From positions 1 through 10,832 of the forward strand of contig JAGACT010000084.1 in assembly GCA_017613995.1 (NCBI GenBank): a DNA stretch of 10,832 nt. The letters run 5' to 3'. How positions within the stretch are numbered: the stretch's first letter is position 1; each line of letters starts with the position of its first letter. The position numbers and the translations under genes are program-made. Origin of the DNA: Eubacteriaceae bacterium (GTDB lineage: Bacteria > Bacillota > Clostridia > Eubacteriales > Anaerofustaceae). A model generated the notes under the pieces. It had not been told where the DNA came from. It worked only from the letters and a program-made list of their open reading frames with translations, and searched no databases. Of this stretch, positions 1 to 7,317 are shown in pieces.

Positions 1-230
1 CCCTTTCTGAGAAGGCCGTGATTAACGTGGACGCAGGTAAGCTGATCGCCTATGGCTCTGATCAGCAGAGCTGCCACCACGGAGGAATCCACTCCGCCTG
101 AAAGCGCCAGAAGCACTTTGCCGTCTCCTATCTGCTCCCTGAGCAGTCTGATCTGTTCGTCGATGAACTCTCCGGCGAGTTCGGGGGTAGTGATGCGTTT
201 CATGTCATCCGGTCTTACTGACAGTTCCAT
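1..230 (-). CDS. guaA: GMP synthase, ATP-pyrophosphatase part (partial, 3' end outside window)
   Basis: The first 76 codons are visible. The enzyme adenylates XMP and aminates it to GMP, the last step of guanine nucleotide synthesis, in the cytoplasm. The PP-loop motif SGGVDSS lies at residues 44-50, preceded by the family's [13 protein letters not shown] stretch and followed by [16 protein letters not shown], all typical of the GuaA ATP-pyrophosphatase domain. The start is well supported: GGAGGA sits 4 bases before the ATG at 230. Most bacterial GuaA proteins carry about 190 residues of glutamine amidotransferase (GATase) domain before this point; here only about 40 residues precede the PP-loop, and the upstream DNA is a short gap and then rsgA. 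The layout resembles the split archaeal GuaAb subunit. Either the glutaminase is encoded elsewhere or the enzyme uses ammonia. The family call is firm; the domain architecture beyond position 1 is unknown. Confidence 0.9.
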   Translation of the reverse strand, partial: MELSVRPDDMKRITTPELAGEFIDEQIRLLREQIGDGKVLLALSGGVDSSVVAALLIRAIGDQLTCVHVNHGLLRK

Positions 231-263
231 TGTGTCCTCCGTATGTTGTGATTTATTTGAGTT

Positions 264-291
264 ATTGTACATCTTTTTCAGGCTGCGGCAA
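264..291 (-). promoter_or_regulatory. Candidate guaA promoter
   Basis: On the minus strand TTGCCG (286-291) is followed after 16 bases by TACAAT (264-269), matching 4/6 and 5/6 of the sigma-A consensus. The box lies in the 79-bp AT-rich gap between rsgA and guaA and would give a leader of roughly 30 bases before the guaA ATG. That leader is too short for a purine riboswitch and I see none. This is inferred from motif match only; read-through from rsgA is also possible because no terminator follows rsgA. Confidence 0.4.
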
Positions 292-309
292 GATACAGCC
301 GTCATTTTT

Positions 310-1182
310 CTACTGCCACCGGCGATTTTTTTTCAGAACGCCGTACAGTTTCACGTAGTTCCCGTAGCGCAGCCTGCTTACAGCTCCGGATTCCACCGCT
401 TCCTTTATGCCGCATTCCGGCTCGTTTATGTGCACGCAGTTCATGTAGCGGCACACCGAATACTCGTAGAACTCCGGGTAATACTTCCACAGATCGTTCT
501 CATCCAGCTGCTCCGGCTCGAAATCCGAGAACCCGGGAGTGTCCAGGATGAAGGTATCGGTCCCCGCCAGCATCAGTTCGCTGTGGCGGGTGGTGTTCTT
601 TCCCCGTTTCAGCTTTTTCGACAGTTCCCCAGTCTCCCTTTCCATGTGGGGACACAGGGCGTTCAGAAGGGACGTCTTTCCCGCTCCGGACACTCCCCTC
701 AGAAGGCTCAGCTTTCCCTGCATGAGCACCCTCAGCTCCTCCAGGCCCGAGAGCTCCCGGGAGGAGGTGAAAACGATGTCACTGACGGCCGCGGAGTAAT
801 TTGCGGTTATGAAGTCCAGGTCGTTTTCCTGTGCCAGATCGCACTTTGTGACGCACAGCACCGTGGGTATTCCGTTCATGGCGCCGTCTATCAAAAGCTT
901 ATCCAGCAGCAGGTAGTCCGCGGCAGGTTCCTTCACGGCGAATACCAGGATGATCTGGTCCACGTTGGCGGCGGGGGGCCGTCTGATATAGTTCTCCCGG
1001 GCCTTTATTTCCGTGATGTACATGTCGCCGTGATCCTCGTCCTCAAACAGGACCCGGTCTCCCACCGCGGGCTTGATCTTCCTCGTTCTGAGTACGCCGG
1101 CTGCCCTGCAGACATGTTCCGTGCCGTTTTCAGCTACGTAGTAGAATCCGCCGACTCCCTTGGTTATTACTCCCTCTCTCAT
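310..1182 (-). CDS. rsgA: Ribosome small-subunit-dependent GTPase RsgA (CpgA/YloQ)
   Basis: This 290-residue protein is a circularly permuted GTPase that acts in late 30S ribosomal subunit maturation. In order it has an N-terminal OB-fold-like region (about 1-65), then G4 TKCD (112-115), G5 around TSS (139-141), P-loop GVSGAGKTS (163-171), switch I threonines in GKNTTRH (about 194-200), G3 DTPG (214-217), and a C-terminal zinc motif C244-x4-C249-x-H251-x5-C257. The G4-G5-G1-G2-G3 order and the zinc knuckle identify the family, and the length is at the normal short end. The P-loop reads SGAGK rather than the common SGVGK. The ATG at 1182 overlaps the prkC stop as ATGA and has no clear ribosome binding site, so translation is probably coupled to prkC. 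The gene follows stp-prkC as in many Firmicutes, where RsgA is a reported substrate of that kinase. Confidence 0.96.
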   Translation of the reverse strand: MREGVITKGVGGFYYVAENGTEHVCRAAGVLRTRKIKPAVGDRVLFEDEDHGDMYITEIKARENYIRRPPAANVDQIILVFAVKEPAADYLLLDKLLIDGAMNGIPTVLCVTKCDLAQENDLDFITANYSAAVSDIVFTSSRELSGLEELRVLMQGKLSLLRGVSGAGKTSLLNALCPHMERETGELSKKLKRGKNTTRHSELMLAGTDTFILDTPGFSDFEPEQLDENDLWKYYPEFYEYSVCRYMNCVHINEPECGIKEAVESGAVSRLRYGNYVKLYGVLKKNRRWQ

Positions 1183-3068
1183 TGGAAGTTGACCCGGCCC
1201 ATGTCCACGTTCAGTCCGTTTACATAGACCATGTAGTATCTTTCGCCGGTGCCCTTGACTTCGACGTTTATCGTCTCGTTTTTCTGTACGGCCTCTTCGG
1301 CGTAGACCACCTCGTAGTTGCCGTCGCGGTCCTGCATCTCTATGCGTACGCTGACGGATTCGTCCTGGATGGATCCCGTATACTTCTTGAGGCTGACCTG
1401 TATCGTCTGGTAGGTCTCCTTGCCGATGGATATGACTATGTCCACGGTGGTGTTCTTGTCCACGGTGGAATAGGCGGTGGGGGACTGCTTCATGATCAGG
1501 TCCTTGCTGTAGGTGCTGGAGGTGTCGTATTCGATGCTCCTGAGGATAAGGCCGTTCTGGGCCAGCACCGTACGGGCTTCCTCCAGGGTCATGCCCAGGA
1601 TCTTGGGCATGGATACCGTGTCCTTCCCCTTGCTGACGTAAAGGGTGATCTCCGTTCCCTCCGCGGCCATGGTGCCCTGGGCGGGATTCTGCGAGAAGAC
1701 CATATCCTTCTCGTATTTGTCGTTGAACTCGTAGACGGTCTCCTTTATGACGAAGTTCTCCTTCTTCAGGATCGTCCTGGCCTCGTCCTCGTAGTATCCT
1801 ATGACGCTGGGCACTTCGACCACCTTCGGTCCGGTGCTTACATACACTTCTATCTCCGTACGCACTTCCACCTCGGTGCCCGGCACCACGGACTGTTCGC
1901 AGATCAGGCCTTCCTTCACGGTGGTGCTGTTCACGTACTTGGTGACCGTCACCTTCAGCCCGCTGTCCTCGGCGATCTTCTGGGCCTCTTCCACGGTGTG
2001 GCCCACGAACTGGGGCGCCTCCACCATCTTCGGAGGCATCAGCAGGAATACCAGGGCGGTTATCACCAGGACGCCGAAAACGACTCCGGCGATGATGGCC
2101 CGCTTCTTCCTCTCGGCTTTGGAAAGAGTGCTCTTCGAGGTGCCCTTTGAGGTGCCTTTGCGGATGTTCGCGGTGTTCTTTTTATTCTTCTGCCTCGCGG
2201 CCTGCTCCTTCGGGTCCAGCTTGTAGGTGGGCTCGATATCGCAGTTTATGTCGCTCTTGAGCTTTCTCAGAGCGTCCAGCAGGGCCCTGGCGTTCTGGTA
2301 GCGGTCCTTCGGATCCTTCCTGGTGAGGTTCAGCACCACCTGGGCCACGCCCTCGGGGATCCTCTTGTTGACCGTACGGGGGGACGGCACCGTGTTCTGC
2401 ACGTGCATAAGGGCCACTTCCACCGGGGAATCCCCGTCATATGGCAGTTCGCCGGTGAGCATCTCGAACATCATGATGCCCAGGGAATACAGGTCGCTCC
2501 TCTCGTCCACTACGCCGCCCTTTGCCTGTTCCGGGGATACGTAGTGCACGCTTCCCAGACCGTCGTCCTCCGCTCCCGAGGAAGACTTCGCCGCCACGGC
2601 GATACCGAAGTCCGCCACCTTGGGCATGTGGGAGGGCGTCATAAGGATGTTATGGGGCTTGATGTCCCGGTGTATTATGTTGTTGGCGTGGGCGTGGTTC
2701 AGTCCCAGGGCGATGGAGTATATGAGGTCCACCGTTTCCTGCGCGGAAAGAACGCCCTTCTCGTCGAGATAGTCGTTGAGGGAAGGTCCTCCCATCAGCT
2801 CCATGACGATGTAGTGCAGATCCTTCTCGCTGCCCACGTCGTACACGTTGACGATGTTGGGATGGGCCAGCTTCGCCGCTGCCTGGGCTTCCTTCATGAA
2901 CTTCTTCACGAACTGTTCGTCCCCGGCATAGTCCTCCTTGAGGACCTTCACAGCCACGTAGCGGTCGAGCCTTATGTCCTGGGCCTTGTACACCCTGGCC
3001 ATTCCTCCGGTTCCCACCAGCTTTATTATCTTGTATTTACCGTCCAGTATCTTTCCTGTGATATCCAT
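1179..3068 (-). CDS. prkC: PASTA-domain membrane Ser/Thr protein kinase (PrkC/Stk type)
   Basis: A 629-residue Hanks-type kinase that senses muropeptides or lipid II through PASTA repeats and phosphorylates cytoplasmic targets. The kinase domain (about 10-270) has the Gly-rich loop GTGGMARV (19-26), K41 in VAVK, HRD with D135, DFG 153-155 and SPE 178-180. A basic linker (about 285-322) leads to one transmembrane helix (about 324-344). Three extracellular PASTA repeats follow (about 350-414, 416-482, 485-550), then an approximately 75-residue beta-rich tail like the Ig-like end of B. subtilis PrkC. I chose the ATG at 3068, with TTGAGG (3083-3078) 9 bases upstream; a TTG start at 3083 would put the initiation codon inside that site. 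The gene begins 4 bases after the stp stop and ends in an ATGA overlap with rsgA. The activation loop has serines and acidic residues but none of the threonines usual in PrkC. Confidence 0.97.
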   Translation of the reverse strand: MDITGKILDGKYKIIKLVGTGGMARVYKAQDIRLDRYVAVKVLKEDYAGDEQFVKKFMKEAQAAAKLAHPNIVNVYDVGSEKDLHYIVMELMGGPSLNDYLDEKGVLSAQETVDLIYSIALGLNHAHANNIIHRDIKPHNILMTPSHMPKVADFGIAVAAKSSSGAEDDGLGSVHYVSPEQAKGGVVDERSDLYSLGIMMFEMLTGELPYDGDSPVEVALMHVQNTVPSPRTVNKRIPEGVAQVVLNLTRKDPKDRYQNARALLDALRKLKSDINCDIEPTYKLDPKEQAARQKNKKNTANIRKGTSKGTSKSTLSKAERKKRAIIAGVVFGVLVITALVFLLMPPKMVEAPQFVGHTVEEAQKIAEDSGLKVTVTKYVNSTTVKEGLICEQSVVPGTEVEVRTEIEVYVSTGPKVVEVPSVIGYYEDEARTILKKENFVIKETVYEFNDKYEKDMVFSQNPAQGTMAAEGTEITLYVSKGKDTVSMPKILGMTLEEARTVLAQNGLILRSIEYDTSSTYSKDLIMKQSPTAYSTVDKNTTVDIVISIGKETYQTIQVSLKKYTGSIQDESVSVRIEMQDRDGNYEVVYAEEAVQKNETINVEVKGTGERYYMVYVNGLNVDMGRVNFQ

Positions 3069-3072
3069 ATCG

Positions 3073-3798
3073 CTATGCCTCAAATATTAACGCGGTAACA
3101 TTGTCCGATCCGCCCCGCCTGTTTGCCTGCTCTATCATCTCCACCACGCACCGCCTGATGCTGGGAGCCGAGTGGATTATGTCGAACAGTTCATCGTCGG
3201 TGAAGTTGTCGCTGAGCCCGTCGCTGCAGATAAGTATCTTCTCGCCTTTTTTGATGGTGAAAGCATACATGTCCACGTCCACGTCCTCTTCGGTGCCCAC
3301 CGCCGAGAGTATCACGTGACGGCTGGGATGGACTCTTGCCTCCTCCGGGGTTATCTGATTGTTGTCCACCATGAACTGTACCAGGGACTGGTCCCGGGTG
3401 ATCTGGTGGATCCCCTCATCTCCGGCTATATATGCCCTGCTGTCCCCCACCTGGCATATCCTGCCGAACCTGCCGTTGGTGATGCACAGGGTCAGGGTGG
3501 TCCCCATCCCCTCGTAGTCCGCCTCGGAGCGGGACAGTTCATATATCTTTTTATTGATCTGGCGGATCACGTTCTTCAGGTATTCGGGATCCTGATAGCA
3601 TTTTCGCTTGTCCGCCTTTCTGAAGAACCTTATGAGCTCCTCCGTCAGGGTCCTGCTGGCCACGTCCCCGGCCCGGTGGCCTCCCATGCCGTCGGCCACG
3701 CCGATGAAATAGTTTCCCTTCATGTCCCGCAGGTTTATGACGGAGTCCTGATTCTCCTTACGCACCATACCCGTATGGGTCAGAGATACGCTTTTCAT
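3073..3798 (-). CDS. stp: PP2C-family Ser/Thr protein phosphatase (Stp/PrpC)
   Basis: A 241-residue cytoplasmic metal-dependent phosphatase, the standard partner that dephosphorylates PrkC and its substrates. The bacterial PP2C motifs are all present: NQD with D18, VADGMGGH with D36 (34-41), the GMGTT stretch (97-101), GDSRAY (118-123), the catalytic aspartate of CSDGLSDN (D193), and GGSDNVT near the C-terminus with D232. There is no signal peptide or membrane segment. The length is typical (about 240-250). The start at 3798 has AGGA about 6 bases upstream and forms an ATGA overlap with the end of rlmN. The stop lies 4 bases before the prkC ATG, so phosphatase and kinase are almost certainly made from one message. 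Confidence 0.96.
   Translation of the reverse strand: MKSVSLTHTGMVRKENQDSVINLRDMKGNYFIGVADGMGGHRAGDVASRTLTEELIRFFRKADKRKCYQDPEYLKNVIRQINKKIYELSRSEADYEGMGTTLTLCITNGRFGRICQVGDSRAYIAGDEGIHQITRDQSLVQFMVDNNQITPEEARVHPSRHVILSAVGTEEDVDVDMYAFTIKKGEKILICSDGLSDNFTDDELFDIIHSAPSIRRCVVEMIEQANRRGGSDNVTALIFEA
3078..3083 (-). promoter_or_regulatory. Ribosome binding site that sets the prkC start
   Basis: TTGAGG lies in the last codons of stp, 9 bases before the ATG at 3068. It favours that ATG over the in-frame TTG at 3083, which overlaps the site itself. Confidence 0.55.
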
Positions 3799-4841
3799 TT
3801 CAAATCCTGCCTGTCCTTAACATATGTGCTCCTCAGCTGTCCGCAGGCGGCATTTATGCTGCTGCCGAGACGCCTCCTGAGCGTGTAGTCTATCCCGAGC
3901 TTTCTGAGCTTCGCGGCGAAGCGGTCCGCCGCGGAACGGGAGTTGAGCTTTCTGTAGCCTTCCTTTTTGTTGTAGTCTATGAGGTTTACCTCGCTGTCCG
4001 TACCTTTCATCAGGCGCCTGAGGGCTTCGGCGCATTCATCTGTGTCGTTCAGGCCTTCCACCACGCAGTATTCCAGGGTGATCCTCCTGCCGGAGGCCTT
4101 CCTGAAGCGCATGCACGCGCCGAATGCTTCCTCCAGGGGATATTTCCTCTCCACCGGCATCAGCCGGACCCTGATGGAGCCCACCGCGCAGTGCAGTGAA
4201 AGGGACAGGTTGACGAACAGCCCGTCCTCGGTCATCCGGTCGATGCCGGGAACTATGCCGCAGGTGGACAGGGTGATGTGCCTTATGCCGATCCCCAGAG
4301 TGTCCTTCCTCATGATATACAGGAGGAATTCCTTCACGCTGTCATAGTTGTTCAGCGGCTCGCCGCTGCCCATCAGCACTATGTTGGATACCTCGTGTCC
4401 GCTGATGCGGGATGCCAGTATAAGCTGGGAGAGCATCTCCGCGCTGCTGAGGTTCCTTATGAGCCCCCCCACCGTGGAGGAGCAAAAGCTGCATCCCATG
4501 GCGCAGCCCGCCTGGGTGGATACGCATACCGTCAGGCGCCCGTCGTAAATCAGGCCGACGCTTTCTATGATGATGTCGTCCGCGGTCCTGAAAAGGAACT
4601 TGGTGGTGTCCGTTTCCTCCTCGTGCATCTCGTATTCCCGGCTGAGGGCCAGTTCCGTGAATCTTTCCGAAAGCTCTTCTCTCAGATTCAGGGGAAGATT
4701 CGTCATCTCCGAAAACGCCGCTCCCTTAAGGAGCCACTGCCTCACCTGCTTCGCCCTGAAGGAGCTGTGTCCCATCTGCCTCAGGACACCCTCCAGTTCC
4801 CCGTCGTTCAGGCTCACGAGAGCCGTTCTGTTTTCAGCCAT
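3795..4841 (-). CDS. rlmN: 23S rRNA/tRNA adenine-C2 methyltransferase RlmN
   Basis: A 348-residue radical-SAM enzyme that methylates C2 of adenosine A2503 in 23S rRNA and of A37 in some tRNAs, aiding translational fidelity. The [4Fe-4S]-binding cysteines C113, C117 and C120 form CxxxCxxC in QAGCAMGCSFCSS. The glycine-rich SAM-binding stretch reads MGSGEPLNN (157-165). The second essential cysteine, which forms the covalent methyl-carrying intermediate, is C333 in AACGQL. Length and C-terminus are normal for RlmN, and the AACGQL ending favours RlmN, although Cfr is a relative that cannot be formally excluded. The usual SLHAPN motif reads SLHCAVG (215-221), a visible divergence. The ATG at 4841 is 2 bases after the rsmB stop, with GGGAG upstream; the gene ends in an ATGA overlap with stp. 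Confidence 0.95.
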   Translation of the reverse strand: MAENRTALVSLNDGELEGVLRQMGHSSFRAKQVRQWLLKGAAFSEMTNLPLNLREELSERFTELALSREYEMHEEETDTTKFLFRTADDIIIESVGLIYDGRLTVCVSTQAGCAMGCSFCSSTVGGLIRNLSSAEMLSQLILASRISGHEVSNIVLMGSGEPLNNYDSVKEFLLYIMRKDTLGIGIRHITLSTCGIVPGIDRMTEDGLFVNLSLSLHCAVGSIRVRLMPVERKYPLEEAFGACMRFRKASGRRITLEYCVVEGLNDTDECAEALRRLMKGTDSEVNLIDYNKKEGYRKLNSRSAADRFAAKLRKLGIDYTLRRRLGSSINAACGQLRSTYVKDRQDLK

Positions 4842-4843
4842 GG

Positions 4844-6190
4844 CTACAGCTCCCTTTCCAGCGTCGCTATGAAGAATCCGTCCGCATCGTCCCTGCCGGG
4901 CATAAGCGACAGCATGCCCTCATCGGTTTCCGGATGGGATGCGCCCAGGGGGAACGGGAGGGTGATCTTTTTCGGTCTCATGCCGGGATTCTCCCGCAGG
5001 ATCCTCTCCACAGCCTTTTCGTTCTCGTCTTCGTTTACCGTGCAGGTGGAATAGACCAGCACTCCTCCGGGTTTAACGTATCCTGCCGCGTTGGAGGTGA
5101 TCTTCTCCTGAAGGGAAACGATCTCCTTTATCTTCTCCGTGTTCATGGAGTACAGTATCTCGGGCTTGCGGCGTATCACGCCCAGCCCGCTGCAGGGCAC
5201 GTCGCAGATGACCCTGTCGTAGCGTCCCTCGAATTCACCGCAGAATTCCGTCGCGTCGCTTCTCCGGGTCCTGAGGCTGGCTATCCCCAGCTGCCGTGCG
5301 CTGCTGTATACCAGTTCCAGTTTCTTTTTGCTGATATCGCAGGAGAGCACCGGGGAGTCCTCCGTCAGTATGGACGCATTGAAGCTCTTGGCCCCCGGGG
5401 CACTGCACAGATCCAGCGTGCTCATGCCCTTTTCGAATCCCGCGCACCATCCGCTGAGGGCGCCGGAGACGTCCTGGGCGAAAAACAGGCCTTCCCGGTA
5501 GGCTGCGCTGGAAAAAACGTTGGCCGCACCGGTTATCCGGAGCATCCCCGGGACCCATGTGCTTTCCGTTCCGATCTCTTCGGATGCCAGGCGCTCTGCC
5601 AGCTCCTCCCCGGTGGTCTTCAGGGTGTTGACCCTGACGGTCAGCGGAGGGGCCTCCTCGCAGGCCCGGGCGAAGGAAAGAAGCTCCTCTTCGCTCATGC
5701 GGGAGGAAAGAAGCGCGATGATGTCCTCCCCGAAGCCGTATTCGTAATGCAGCAGGGAGGCGGTGTCCTTTTCGGGGACCGACAGCTCCCCTTTCGCCCT
5801 CTGGGCGCTGCGGAGTATCGCGTTGGTATATCCCGTGACGGAGGAGCCGATGTAGAACTTGCTCATGCTCACAGCGTCGTTTATCAGGGCATAGTCCGGT
5901 ATCTTTTTTAGGTAGAACAGCTGGTAGAGGCTCATCATGAGGATGACCTTCTCCCGGGGGTCGATGCTCTCGTACTTCACCTTCGAAAGGGTCCTTATGA
6001 TTTTCTCGAGCCGGTTCCTTTTCTTGATGGTCCCGTACACGATGTTGGTGCACAGGGAACGGTCCTCGCTGAGCTTCAGGGAGGAGTTCATGTGGCTGTT
6101 CAGAGATATGTTGGAATAGGCGCCGTTTTCCAGCACGTCGCAGAGCACCTTGTAGGCGCATATCCTGGCGGGCGCTATGTTGGTCTTCAT
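4844..6190 (-). CDS. rsmB: 16S rRNA (cytosine-967-C5)-methyltransferase RsmB (Sun)
   Basis: A 448-residue SAM-dependent rRNA m5C methyltransferase. The N-terminal third (about 5-140) is the NusB-like RNA-binding domain. The C-terminal Rossmann-type catalytic domain has motif I LDLCSAPGAKS (259-269), motif IV DVPCSG with C333 (330-335) and motif VI YSTCTVNEDEN with C383 (380-390); two cysteines in these positions are the hallmark of RNA m5C methyltransferases. The protein ends with DADGFFIATLER, as the family does. The NusB-like N-terminus distinguishes it from RsmF-type enzymes. The start at 6190 has only a weak upstream site (CGG before an A-run) and lies 10 bases after the nucleoside kinase stop, so coupling or read-through from that gene is likely. 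It is the head of the conserved rsmB-rlmN-stp-prkC-rsgA block. Confidence 0.95.
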   Translation of the reverse strand: MKTNIAPARICAYKVLCDVLENGAYSNISLNSHMNSSLKLSEDRSLCTNIVYGTIKKRNRLEKIIRTLSKVKYESIDPREKVILMMSLYQLFYLKKIPDYALINDAVSMSKFYIGSSVTGYTNAILRSAQRAKGELSVPEKDTASLLHYEYGFGEDIIALLSSRMSEEELLSFARACEEAPPLTVRVNTLKTTGEELAERLASEEIGTESTWVPGMLRITGAANVFSSAAYREGLFFAQDVSGALSGWCAGFEKGMSTLDLCSAPGAKSFNASILTEDSPVLSCDISKKKLELVYSSARQLGIASLRTRRSDATEFCGEFEGRYDRVICDVPCSGLGVIRRKPEILYSMNTEKIKEIVSLQEKITSNAAGYVKPGGVLVYSTCTVNEDENEKAVERILRENPGMRPKKITLPFPLGASHPETDEGMLSLMPGRDDADGFFIATLEREL

Positions 6191-6200
6191 TTTTTTACCG

Positions 6201-7163
6201 TCACTGTTTTATGAATTCGTTCAGGACGGAGGCGTCCGGAACGTACCTAGCGCTCATCCTGGCGTATCCGTTGATTATCTCGCGGATCCTCCTGATGCCC
6301 TGCCTGTAGGCCACTCCCCGGGTCTTCTCCGGCAGGATCCTGTCCAGATGCTCTCCGTAGAGGCAGTACTCGTAGGCGCAGGAGGAATTGAACCACATGT
6401 CGCAGTCCCCGGCGTAGGGATAGATATTGCGGCGGGAACCCATCTCCACCTCGATCCACATCTCGAGGGTGCGAACGTAATCGGCTCCGCGGTGATAGTA
6501 ATCCCTTATCAGCCTTCTCAGAAGCCTGGTGTTGGAGGAATTGATCCCGTTGAGGGAATAGCTGCTTATGGCGCTTATGAATATCTTCATGGCATCGTCC
6601 CGGGCATTGGGTGCCAGGGCGGGATTCAGGGCATGTATCCCCTCCACCAGCACGATCTCGTCCTCCTGGCGTCTGACGGTGCGGGAACTCCCGATCCTGA
6701 CCCTGTTGACGAAGTCGAATCCGGGAAGGGAGACCTCCTCTCCCCTCAGGATGCCTTCGAGGTCGGAGGAAAGCCTTCTGTAATCCAGGGACTCGAAGGC
6801 CTCGAAATCCGGGCCGCCGTCCATGTTGAGGGGCATGTCCTTTTCATCCAGGTAATAGTCGTCCATGTTGACCGTGATGATCCTTTTGCCCCTCATGGCG
6901 AGCTCCCGCTCCAGCCTGTGGGCGAAGGTGGTCTTCCCCGACGAGGACGGTCCGCTGATGAGCACCAGGGACCTGCCGGATTCCGCGGTCTTGGAGGCAA
7001 TGAGCTCGATCTTGCGCTGCTGCCTCTTCTCGCACAGATCCACCAGTCCCTTGGGATCCTTCTCGGCCATCTCGTTCATGGCTTCCCGGCCCAGGAGCCC
7101 GCAGGCACTGAGGAACTGTCTGTATTCTTCTATCATGATCCTTTCAAGATCCGCGTAAAGCAT
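6201..7163 (-). CDS. Uridine kinase/phosphoribulokinase-family nucleoside kinase, short form without the N-terminal domain
   Basis: A 320-residue P-loop kinase. It has Walker A GPSSSGKT (71-78), DDYY (101-104) with its acidic catalytic position, the family segment LPGFDF (146-151), Walker B-like VLVEGIHALNP (171-181) and RLLRRLIRDY (213-222). These match the C-terminal half of the approximately 550-residue Firmicutes nucleoside kinases that carry a TGS/threonyl-tRNA-synthetase-like N-terminus. Here that N-terminus is absent; about 65 residues, partly helical, precede the kinase core. Probable role: phosphorylation of uridine/cytidine or a related nucleoside; the substrate is inferred from family only. 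I chose the ATG at 7163 (GGAAGG 9 bases upstream) because the candidate promoter would start RNA near 7195. An ATG at 7187 gives 328 residues with AGGAG only 3 bases away; an ATG at 7136 is also possible. It is the first gene of the minus-strand operon. Confidence 0.85.
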   Translation of the reverse strand: MLYADLERIMIEEYRQFLSACGLLGREAMNEMAEKDPKGLVDLCEKRQQRKIELIASKTAESGRSLVLISGPSSSGKTTFAHRLERELAMRGKRIITVNMDDYYLDEKDMPLNMDGGPDFEAFESLDYRRLSSDLEGILRGEEVSLPGFDFVNRVRIGSSRTVRRQEDEIVLVEGIHALNPALAPNARDDAMKIFISAISSYSLNGINSSNTRLLRRLIRDYYHRGADYVRTLEMWIEVEMGSRRNIYPYAGDCDMWFNSSCAYEYCLYGEHLDRILPEKTRGVAYRQGIRRIREIINGYARMSARYVPDASVLNEFIKQ

Positions 7164-7171
7164 AATGTCGA

Positions 7172-7178
7172 TCCTTCC
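7172..7178 (-). promoter_or_regulatory. Ribosome binding site favouring the start at 7163
   Basis: GGAAGGA lies 8 bases before the ATG at 7163. The rival AGGAG (7195-7191) before the ATG at 7187 has a 3-base spacing and sits at the expected transcription start, so it is the poorer candidate. Confidence 0.45.
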
Positions 7179-7201
7179 AGAGGGCATAATCTCCTGTATA
7201 C

Positions 7202-7230
7202 ATTATAATGAAAAGAAACCGGATTTTAAA
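7202..7230 (-). promoter_or_regulatory. Candidate promoter of the nucleoside kinase-rsmB-rlmN-stp-prkC-rsgA operon
   Basis: On the minus strand a perfect TATAAT (7202-7207) is preceded by a 17-base spacer and TTTAAA (7225-7230, 4/6 to TTGACA). The expected start of RNA is near 7195, giving a leader of about 32 bases to the ATG at 7163. The -10 lies in a 10-bp palindrome, CATTATAATG (7201-7210). One copy of a 13-bp direct repeat covers the -35. Confidence 0.55.
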
Positions 7231-7262
7231 GCTTTTTGTTTTGAGGCTCACCGGCTTTTAAA
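7218..7262. repeat. Two-copy 13-bp direct repeat in the divergent promoter region
   Basis: ACCGGATTTTAAA at 7218-7230 and ACCGGCTTTTAAA at 7250-7262 differ at one base and start 32 bases apart, about three helical turns. The first copy covers the candidate -35 of the minus-strand operon. This spacing would suit a regulator binding on one face of the DNA, but with only two short AT-rich copies chance is not excluded. Confidence 0.4.
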
Positions 7263-7279
7263 AAAAATGCTCCAAAATG

Positions 7280-7307
7280 TTGATTAGACGGAAAAAAAGT
7301 ATATAAT
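7280..7307 (+). promoter_or_regulatory. Candidate tRNA-Pro promoter
   Basis: TTGATT (7280-7285) and a perfect TATAAT (7302-7307) are separated by 16 bases. The -10 ends 10 bases before the mature tRNA 5' end at 7318, so the 5' leader to be removed by RNase P would be only a few bases. Confidence 0.65.
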
Positions 7308-7317
7308 AGATGTGCGT

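Noticed and set aside
281..300. Hairpin GGCTG...CAGCC after rsgA as a terminator
   Set aside because: The stem is only 5 bp with a 10-base loop and is followed by A residues rather than T on the minus strand.
231..309. Purine riboswitch in front of guaA
   Set aside because: The gap is 79 bases and the predicted leader about 30; I see no conserved purine aptamer core.
52..1227. Long plus-strand open frame opposite rsgA
   Set aside because: It mirrors a strongly supported minus-strand gene, has no ribosome binding site and no recognisable domain; long antisense frames are expected in GC-rich coding DNA.
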